Shown here one piece after another: positions 58,875 through 64,000 of a DNA stretch of 64,000 nt. A program made the translations under genes and the position numbers. The notes below the pieces were generated by a model. The model was given only the letters and a program-made list of their open reading frames with translations, was not told the origin of the DNA and searched no databases. The first letter of the stretch is position 1. The number at the start of each line of letters is the position of its first letter. Source of the stretch: Fibrobacter sp. UBA7003 (lineage in GTDB: Bacteria > Fibrobacterota > Fibrobacteria > Fibrobacterales > Fibrobacteraceae); assembly GCA_002449765.1 (NCBI GenBank), contig DJXN01000002.1, forward strand, positions 1 through 64,000, given 5' to 3'.

Positions 58875-59207
58875 TTAAATCAAATTGGTGAACGTGCCGA
58901 GCACAAGCGCAAGGAGCGCGATATTCAAGAAGAACATGGCGCGGCGCACTATCATGAAGAACACCGCCTGCCAATGCAGGATGCCGTCCGTCGGCGCAAC
59001 CAGTTCCTTGACAGCGAGGAACATGTTGAGGATGCCCGTAAGCACCATCATCAGCGCACCCGCGAAGTAGCCCTCGTTCCAGACCATCACCGTAACGACA
59101 ATGCCCGCCACCATCGCAAAAAAGCCGATGATGACCTCTACACGCAGGAACATGGACTTTATCTTGCGCGCTAGGGAACGGACCTCGTTTTGTTTTTGTT
59201 CATCCAT
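58875..59207 (-). CDS. Small membrane protein, 110 aa
   Basis: No family recognised. A charged N-terminus (DEQKQNEVRSLARKIKSMF) and three hydrophobic stretches: VEVIIGFFAMVAGIVVTVMVW, GALMMVLTGILNMFLAVKEL and AMFFLNIALLALVLGTF. ATG 59207 lies 7 bases after TATATT with no Shine-Dalgarno sequence. It is convergent with recG, 22 bases between stops. Confidence 0.75.
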   Translation of the reverse strand: MDEQKQNEVRSLARKIKSMFLRVEVIIGFFAMVAGIVVTVMVWNEGYFAGALMMVLTGILNMFLAVKELVAPTDGILHWQAVFFMIVRRAMFFLNIALLALVLGTFTNLI

Positions 59208-59214
59208 AATCGAA

Positions 59215-59243
59215 AATATACAAAAGGATGGGAGACGCTACAA
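59215..59243 (-). promoter_or_regulatory. Promoter of the 59207 membrane protein gene
   Basis: Minus-strand TTGTAG (59238-59243), 17-bp spacer, TATATT (59215-59220), then 7 bases to the ATG. The -35 overlaps the stop of the upstream barrel gene. Confidence 0.65.
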
Positions 59244-61001
59244 CGAGTAGCTCGTCGTAATGGAGTAATGCAGATCCCCCTTGCGCTCCCCGTTCAGGGG
59301 CACACTCACGTCGACCTTGTTCACCAGCCTGGAGATGGACTTAGTCTGTACAAATCGAACGCCTAGCCCAAGCACATAGACCAGGTCGTCGCGGTTGATA
59401 TCCGAGAAGTTCCACGCCGTTTCGCCGATGCTTCCATACCCGACAAAAACGGGAACCAGCGTGAGAATTTCGAATCGCGGGAACCAGCGCTGTTCAAGGC
59501 TGCCGTAGACCCTCGCCTGTCCCGTGTAATATCCGGTCGGGAAACCAACAAAGCCGTCGGAGCCGCCCAGCGAAAGCTGGTAGCCAAGGCGCGCATCGTC
59601 ATAGAAGTCGGCAAGCCCGGTCAGCACCGTCGAGAACCGGTCATTCGGGTGGAAAATGTATTCTCCCTTGAGCCGGCCGAAAAAGTCGTGCTTTTCGCCA
59701 TGGTCCAGGTAAAAATGCGCATTCGACGAAAGAGTCAGGTGGTGCATGCCGAAACCGAGGTAGAGATTCATCCAGAAATCGAACCGGATGTCGTTATCGG
59801 CAGCCCCGATCTGCTCGTAGTTCTTGGAAACCTGCACCTTCGCCGTCCAGCCACGATCCACGTCCTCGGTCCACTTCGCATTGTGGAAGTTGCGGATCTT
59901 CTCGTAGCGCAGGTTCGAATACATAACGTAAGCGCCGAGCCTCGAATCCTTGCGTTCCGGAAGCCATTCGTTCCATGCCGAGGCCGAATCGATGGCATAG
60001 GACTTTTCGCCATCGGTGAACAAGTACCGCGAAAGTTCTCCCTTGCTCGCGGTAAGCCTGCGGTAGTCGTAAGTCGCACCGAGGTAAATCTTACGCTGCG
60101 TTCCGCCAAAGGAACGGCTAATCCTGAAGCTCAGCGAGTCGCTCACGAACTTCTTTACCTGCATGAGTTCGACCGTTTTCTTGCCGTTATATTTCTGCAA
60201 GGAATCCAGGGGTTTGTCCGTCGGGTACTCAACTGCCCCGGCAGGCATGTCGCCACTGCCATAAACGTAGTAATAGCTCTCGTTCTTGAGGCCTGCAAGC
60301 GTGTAGGCCCACTGGTTCACGCTCCGGCTGAGGAACGGCACATACATCTGCCAGCTCGCGAGGTAGCCGTCGGTATTGTAGCTGTAGAGAAAATCGAGAT
60401 GGTTGTAGCGGAAAATGAAATGCGGGTCGCCGTATTCCACCTGCCACATGTCGCGAAACTCGTTATGCCCGAAATAGAACCCGAGCAACTGGCCGAGGCC
60501 GAGGAAGTTGCTTTCCTGCACGCCGACACCCCAGTTGAAATTGTCGTAGCTCCATTCGCTGCCGCTGAACCCGAAACTAACCGGAATCGTCAGCGTCCAG
60601 TTGTCGCTCGTATGCACATTCACGATGTTTTTCCCGCCATCCTCGGAGACCGTAATGGAGGCGTCGCTCAAGAAACGCTGCTCGCGCAGGAAGCGTTCCG
60701 ATTCAAGCATCAGGTCGAGATTCGCCAAATCGCCCTGATTAAAAAGGAGGAGCTTGCGGACCGTGTGCTCGCGGGTCTCGATATGGATCCAGTTCAAGAA
60801 GCGATAGGCAAGCGCATCGTACTTGGTATGCACCTTGGAATCGTCGAACGCATCGCCGATATCGTAGACGATGCTATCCACATGAAAAAGGGAAGTAGAA
60901 TCCGCAACCGGCAATTCGGCCGCCACGGGAAAAGCCACAAGCAGTAAAAGAAATGAAAAAGCAATCAAGAAACGCACACGCACAATATAGAAAATACGCA
61001 T
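59238..61001 (-). CDS. Omp85-like outer-membrane barrel with one POTRA-like domain
   Basis: 587 residues. A signal peptide (FLIAFSFLLLLVAFPVAAE) is followed by a single POTRA-like unit at about 75-130 (REHTVRKLLLFNQGDLANLDLMLESERFLREQRFLSDASI) and a beta barrel of amphipathic strands rich in Tyr/Phe, ending ..LHYSITTSYSL. The POTRA pattern fits the FtsQ/Omp85 superfamily, but there is only one, so it is not BamA. It could insert or secrete envelope proteins. I chose ATG 61001; longer frames overlap rnpB. It is divergent from rnpB. Confidence 0.72.
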   Translation of the reverse strand: MRIFYIVRVRFLIAFSFLLLLVAFPVAAELPVADSTSLFHVDSIVYDIGDAFDDSKVHTKYDALAYRFLNWIHIETREHTVRKLLLFNQGDLANLDLMLESERFLREQRFLSDASITVSEDGGKNIVNVHTSDNWTLTIPVSFGFSGSEWSYDNFNWGVGVQESNFLGLGQLLGFYFGHNEFRDMWQVEYGDPHFIFRYNHLDFLYSYNTDGYLASWQMYVPFLSRSVNQWAYTLAGLKNESYYYVYGSGDMPAGAVEYPTDKPLDSLQKYNGKKTVELMQVKKFVSDSLSFRISRSFGGTQRKIYLGATYDYRRLTASKGELSRYLFTDGEKSYAIDSASAWNEWLPERKDSRLGAYVMYSNLRYEKIRNFHNAKWTEDVDRGWTAKVQVSKNYEQIGAADNDIRFDFWMNLYLGFGMHHLTLSSNAHFYLDHGEKHDFFGRLKGEYIFHPNDRFSTVLTGLADFYDDARLGYQLSLGGSDGFVGFPTGYYTGQARVYGSLEQRWFPRFEILTLVPVFVGYGSIGETAWNFSDINRDDLVYVLGLGVRFVQTKSISRLVNKVDVSVPLNGERKGDLHYSITTSYSL

Positions 61002-61002
61002 C

Positions 61003-61031
61003 TTGCACGAACCATGCCATTTTTCTAAATT
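61003..61031 (+). promoter_or_regulatory. rnpB promoter
   Basis: TTGCAC (61003-61008), 17-bp spacer, TAAATT (61026-61031), 6-7 bases before the RNA start near 61038. It abuts the start of the divergent barrel gene. Confidence 0.8.
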
Positions 61032-61035
61032 TGCC

Positions 61036-61410
61036 TGCGGGTAGCGGATGGCCGCCGGCAGCAATGCTGGAGGAAAGTCCGGGCACCACAGGGCAGGATG
61101 CTGGATAACGTCCAGGCGCGGAAACGCGACAGACAGTGCAACAGAAAGCAAACCGCCAGGTTCGGGCGCAAGCCTGAGCAAGGTAAGGGTGAAATGGCGA
61201 GGTAAGAGCTCACCGCGTTCCTGGTGACAGGGACGGCACGGTAAACCTCATCCGGTGCAAGACCAAGCAGGAATCCGTCCGCAAGGACCGGCTGCGGCCC
61301 GCGGCTGTTGGATATCCGGGTAGGTCGCTTGAGGCGGTCGGTAACGACTGGCCCAGAGAGATGGTCATCGCCCCGCAAGGGGTACAGAACCCGGCTTATA
61401 GATACCCGAC
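61036..61410 (+). ncRNA. rnpB: RNase P RNA, bacterial type A
   Basis: Catalytic RNA that removes 5' leaders of tRNA precursors. The universal core is present: GAGGAAAGTCCGGGC near 61070, CACAGGGCAGGATGCTGG, GGTAAGGGTGAAATGGCGAG with the P7-P10 region, and AGAGAGATGGTC near 61355 ending in CAGAACCCGGCTTATAG. P1 is CGGGTA (61038) with TACCCG (61403-61408). The length of about 375 bases is normal for type A. Confidence 0.96.
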
Positions 61411-61413
61411 TTG

Positions 61414-61448
61414 AAGGCTCCCGCCAACCGCGGGGGCCTTCTCCTTTT
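61414..61448 (+). terminator. rnpB terminator
   Basis: AAGGCTCCCGC / GCGGGGGCCTT stem (one G-U pair) with a 5-base loop, then CTCCTTTTC. Confidence 0.88.
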
Positions 61449-61471
61449 CACCGTAGCCGTCCCTTCATTTT

Positions 61472-61503
61472 GAATAAAATAAGCCCCTCCGTACGGGAGG
61501 GGC
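61472..61503 (-). terminator. Terminator of the 61526-61933 gene
   Basis: Minus-strand GCCCCTCC / GGAGGGGC stem, then TTATTTTATT, 22 bases after the stop. Confidence 0.85.
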
Positions 61504-61525
61504 CGTCTATAAAATTTAGGATAGA

Positions 61526-61933
61526 CTAGCGGTCGTGGATGTCGACGCATTCACGCACGTTGCGTGCGGCGAACATACGGCCACGGCGCGGATCGAGGCA
61601 GTCGACGCGTTCCGGACGGTTGCGGTGGAAGTCAACGATCATCCAGCGGGTACCGTCATTGCAGTAGTAATCGAAACGGCCTTCGGCATCGCCACGTTCG
61701 CAGCGGCCTTCAACCTGAACACGGCGGTTGCGGTAATCGAGTCGGAAACTGCGGTCACGGGGACGGCAGTCCGGCTTCTCGAAACGGCATTCCAGGCGTT
61801 CGCGCGGCGGCGGAGGAGGAGGATCGCTACGGCGTTCAGACTTCCTGTTATCCACATGGACAGAGAATCCTGCCCAGGCACCAGACGAAAGCACAAGCGT
61901 TGCAGCGATAACTGCAAGAAGGGACTTTTTCAT
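61526..61933 (-). CDS. Small secreted Arg/Cys-rich protein, 135 aa
   Basis: Signal peptide (LLAVIAATLVLSSGAWA) and a mature part of about 115 residues with a PPPPPPRERLE stretch, six Cys and 20 or more Arg, mostly in DRSFRLDYRNRRVQVEGRC and FHRNRPERVDCLDP. The spaced Cys suggest disulphides. ATG 61933 is chosen because AAAGGAG lies upstream. No family recognised. Confidence 0.72.
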   Translation of the reverse strand: MKKSLLAVIAATLVLSSGAWAGFSVHVDNRKSERRSDPPPPPPRERLECRFEKPDCRPRDRSFRLDYRNRRVQVEGRCERGDAEGRFDYYCNDGTRWMIVDFHRNRPERVDCLDPRRGRMFAARNVRECVDIHDR

Positions 61934-62121
61934 TTGTTCTCCTTTCATAAGAGTTTATGTTTACTGATTAACTATGGCCTAAATATACTTTTTTTTCATC
62001 GAAAAGCACGGCTATAGAAAAAAAACTAGATAAAACGCCATTTTTTTTGACTAGAAACACCCGAAAAAAGCAACATGCAACCGAAGCCCCACTCCAGGCA
62101 TCCAAAAAAAAACACCTCAAA

Positions 62122-62147
62122 AAAACGCCGGAATAATCCGGCGATTT
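62122..62147 (-). terminator. ppa terminator
   Basis: CGCCGGA-TTAT-TCCGGCG followed by TTTTTTT on the minus strand, 17 bases after the stop. On the plus strand it is followed by ATTTTTC, so it may work both ways. Confidence 0.92.
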
Positions 62148-62163
62148 TTCTATACAAACGCAA

Positions 62164-62754
62164 TCAGATCAGTTCGTCGGGCGGGAGGTGTTCCGCGCTT
62201 TCCGGTTCCTGGTAGAAGGTCTCGGGAATCTGGACCTGATTCTGGAAATAGGCCCTGTGCGCGGCAATCACGCGTTCACGGGCGAACGCGGCATCCTGCC
62301 ACTCCCCAATCTGCACGTCCTTGCCTTCCAGTTCCTTGTAGTTCTGGAAGAAGTTTTTCGTAATGCGCAGGAACATCTGGTCCACGTCGCCGATATCCTT
62401 GATGGGGCGCGGGTTGAATGTCGGCACGCCCAGCACCTTGTAGTCCTTCTTGCCGCCATCGGTCATGTCGAGAGCGCCAATCACGCGACAGGTGCAGACG
62501 GAACCCGTCATCATGGAAGCAGGGCTGTAGATGAGCATATCGAGCGCATCGCCGTCGTCTGCCTTGGTGCTCGGGATAAATCCGTAGGTGCAAGGATAGC
62601 TCATCGAACTGAGCAGGCAACGGTCCAGGCGGAACACATGCAGACGTTCATCGTACTCGTACTTGAGGTTCGTGTCCTTGCCGATTTCCACGACGCAATC
62701 CACTTCATAGGGATACTTGCGTCCGATAGGGAGATCGAGATAGTTAATAGCCAT
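62164..62754 (-). CDS. ppa: Inorganic pyrophosphatase (soluble, family I)
   Basis: Hydrolyses pyrophosphate to drive biosynthesis. 196 residues with the family I core: EIGKDTNLKYEYDE, YPCTYGFIPST and the metal-binding segment DDGDALDML, in which Ala replaces the usual Pro/Glu before Leu-Asp. KKDYKVLGVP and the YKELEGK end follow. It is single, with its own promoter and terminator. Confidence 0.94.
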   Translation of the reverse strand: MAINYLDLPIGRKYPYEVDCVVEIGKDTNLKYEYDERLHVFRLDRCLLSSMSYPCTYGFIPSTKADDGDALDMLIYSPASMMTGSVCTCRVIGALDMTDGGKKDYKVLGVPTFNPRPIKDIGDVDQMFLRITKNFFQNYKELEGKDVQIGEWQDAAFARERVIAAHRAYFQNQVQIPETFYQEPESAEHLPPDELI

Positions 62755-62823
62755 TTATACTCCAGGGGCCCACGTCGAGCCCGATTTTATTTACTCTCTA
62801 TTTATTCTTCAAAAAGTAACGCA

Positions 62824-62852
62824 AATTTAACATTTATGTATGAAATAGTCAA
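62824..62852 (-). promoter_or_regulatory. ppa promoter
   Basis: Minus-strand TTGACT (62847-62852), 17-bp spacer, TAAATT (62824-62829). The 5' UTR of about 60 bases contains GGGCTCGACGTGGGCCC, a hairpin just before the ribosome-binding site GGAG. Confidence 0.75.
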
Positions 62853-62876
62853 GTGTTCCGGCTCGCAGAAAACCAT

Positions 62877-64000
62877 TTACCGACTGCGCCACCTGGATGA
62901 TGTCACCTTGTCGAACAGCCCGAAATAGAACACCGGTTCTCCCCTGTCGGGACTGTAGCCGACCTCGAAGCGGATGCGGTCGAGTGCCGGAATCACGAGA
63001 TGCACACCGCCATAGACGGCGCCCTCGTAATCGTCCCAGCCGGGGCGGCCCCTGTCCCAGAGCAGGCTTCCGTCGAGACCGGCCACAAGTTGCACCCCAT
63101 AGAAGAAGTTCACGCCGGCAATACTTGCGGAACGGCGTTCCAAAAGCACGAACCTTTCTTCGAACGTAAGGAGTGCCTCGTGGACGCCGAGAGAGCCCGA
63201 GTCGGCCTCGTGCCCGCGGAACGTATTGGCACCGCCATGGTAGTAATAATCATAGAACTTCACCTCGCCCGGACGGTAACGCACGAGCGCCGTCGCACCT
63301 GTTACAAAGCGCCCGAAGGTCTTGTAGGCACGCGCATCGGCCAGGAGTTCCCAGTAGTTCTCGCCGTTATCCCTGTTGCAAAAGCGCGATTCCGTTTCGA
63401 CCGGTCCACCTGATTCGTCCGATTCGATATTGGCGCTACACGCAACATATTCTTCACCCGCACCCACATGCGTAAGCATATATTCGAAATACACGCCATC
63501 GCGCGTATCAAGCTTGCTGTCACGATAATCGAAAGCAAAGCCAAGTCCAAATTCTGGAAGATTCGCAAAGTCCCTCAACCGGCGGTAGGCGGCAGTCCCC
63601 AGCATCGACAGGTGCGGCAAGAACTTGTATTCCAGATCCAGGTCGAGCAAGACGCTTTTTTCCTGGAAACCCCGGATGTTGTCGTAGCTGTCGGTCAAGA
63701 GGAATTCGAAGTTCCACCCGAGCGGAAGCCCGAACAGGTAGGGGGAACTCGCATAGAAGGCGGCCTCGTTCTTGTCGAAGAACGGGTCCACCGTCGTGCG
63801 GTACTGCACCTCAAGCCGAATATCTTCGCCCGCCACATTGATGTTCGCAAGCGCGGCTCCGAGCATCAGACCGTCGCGGTCGGTCTTCTTGCCCGCGGGT
63901 GCCGGAATCCAGCGGAAGATTTCCTTGAAGGAATATGTGAGTTTTACAAGACCCGGTTCGGCAGGCTCACCGGCCTTTTCGCAAGAAACGGAAATCTCGG
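62877..64000 (-). CDS. Omp85/BamA-family surface antigen barrel (5' end outside window)
   Basis: The visible 374 residues are the C-terminal barrel of an Omp85-superfamily protein, open at the window edge. YHGGANTFRGHEADSGSLGVHEALLTFEERF contains the FRGhE pattern close to the VRGF/Y signature of Omp85 loop L6, and LVAGLDGSLLWDRGR is the following strand typical of bacterial surface antigens. The N-terminal POTRA part is outside the window. It could be a TamA-like protein or phospholipase-linked barrel. The barrel ends in SSRWRSR instead of an aromatic. Confidence 0.78.
   Translation of the reverse strand, partial: EISVSCEKAGEPAEPGLVKLTYSFKEIFRWIPAPAGKKTDRDGLMLGAALANINVAGEDIRLEVQYRTTVDPFFDKNEAAFYASSPYLFGLPLGWNFEFLLTDSYDNIRGFQEKSVLLDLDLEYKFLPHLSMLGTAAYRRLRDFANLPEFGLGFAFDYRDSKLDTRDGVYFEYMLTHVGAGEEYVACSANIESDESGGPVETESRFCNRDNGENYWELLADARAYKTFGRFVTGATALVRYRPGEVKFYDYYYHGGANTFRGHEADSGSLGVHEALLTFEERFVLLERRSASIAGVNFFYGVQLVAGLDGSLLWDRGRPGWDDYEGAVYGGVHLVIPALDRIRFEVGYSPDRGEPVFYFGLFDKVTSSRWRSR

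Overview
The window comes from a Fibrobacter chromosome, F. succinogenes or a close relative. The strongest evidence is a gene for the two-catalytic-domain GH11 xylanase architecture known as XynC (40506-42389), a second GH11 and a GH10 xylanase, two lipoproteins with the Fibrobacter succinogenes major paralogous (FISUMP) domain, poly-Ser linkers, and a shared C-terminal tail built around VFDMQGR on secreted enzymes. The envelope is Gram-negative: signal peptidase II, an RND pump, Omp85-like barrels, an MlaD protein, OmpA and many lipoproteins. Coding density is high, most genes lie on the minus strand, and no stretch over 300 bases lacks a gene or RNA. No phage, IS transposase, CRISPR or secretion locus is present.

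Layout. 1-7638: a PpiD-like foldase (partial), nadB, a Ser/Thr kinase, CvpA, an amidohydrolase and a cNMP-binding/GGDEF protein. 7754-15927: a long minus-strand run from an AlgX/AlgJ-like SGNH protein through an XRE antitoxin-like gene, pmbA, a small membrane protein, a squalene-synthase-like enzyme, lspA and an RluD-like pseudouridine synthase to a Mur ligase. 16117-24178: tRNA-Arg(CCT), a MORN-like secreted protein, an eIF1/YciH homologue, the GH10 xylanase, rlmH, a phosphoesterase, an FKBP isomerase, a candidate structured RNA next to an Arg-rich membrane protein, and a glycosyltransferase. 24226-31589: an aminotransferase carrying two in-frame palindromic repeats, tandem FISUMP lipoproteins, leuA behind a leucine leader-peptide attenuator, an orphan Phd antitoxin and an OmpA/lipoprotein pair. 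31669-42389: prfC, dapA with a Cys-cluster protein, an outer-membrane barrel, a CsgG-like lipoprotein with a secreted partner, and the two GH11 xylanases. 42594-54487: gyrA-surE, a SpoU methyltransferase, the RND pump with its adaptor, two related membrane proteins, and rpsF-rpsR-rplI. 54545-64000: a secreted lectin-like protein, mlaD-like, recG, two Omp85-like barrels, rnpB and ppa.

Regulation. Many promoters can be read as TTGnnn, 16-17 bp, then TATATT or TAAATT. Several genes have the -10 box only 6-9 bp before the ATG and no Shine-Dalgarno sequence, which suggests leaderless mRNAs. The clearest regulatory device is a Leu attenuator before leuA. Palindromic repeats with common ends (GTCATCCCC / GGGGATCT) occur five times: twice inside one gene, once abutting a stop codon, once as the apparent leuA terminator, and once between tRNA-Arg and the algX-like gene. 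All functions are read from sequence motifs; no database search was run.
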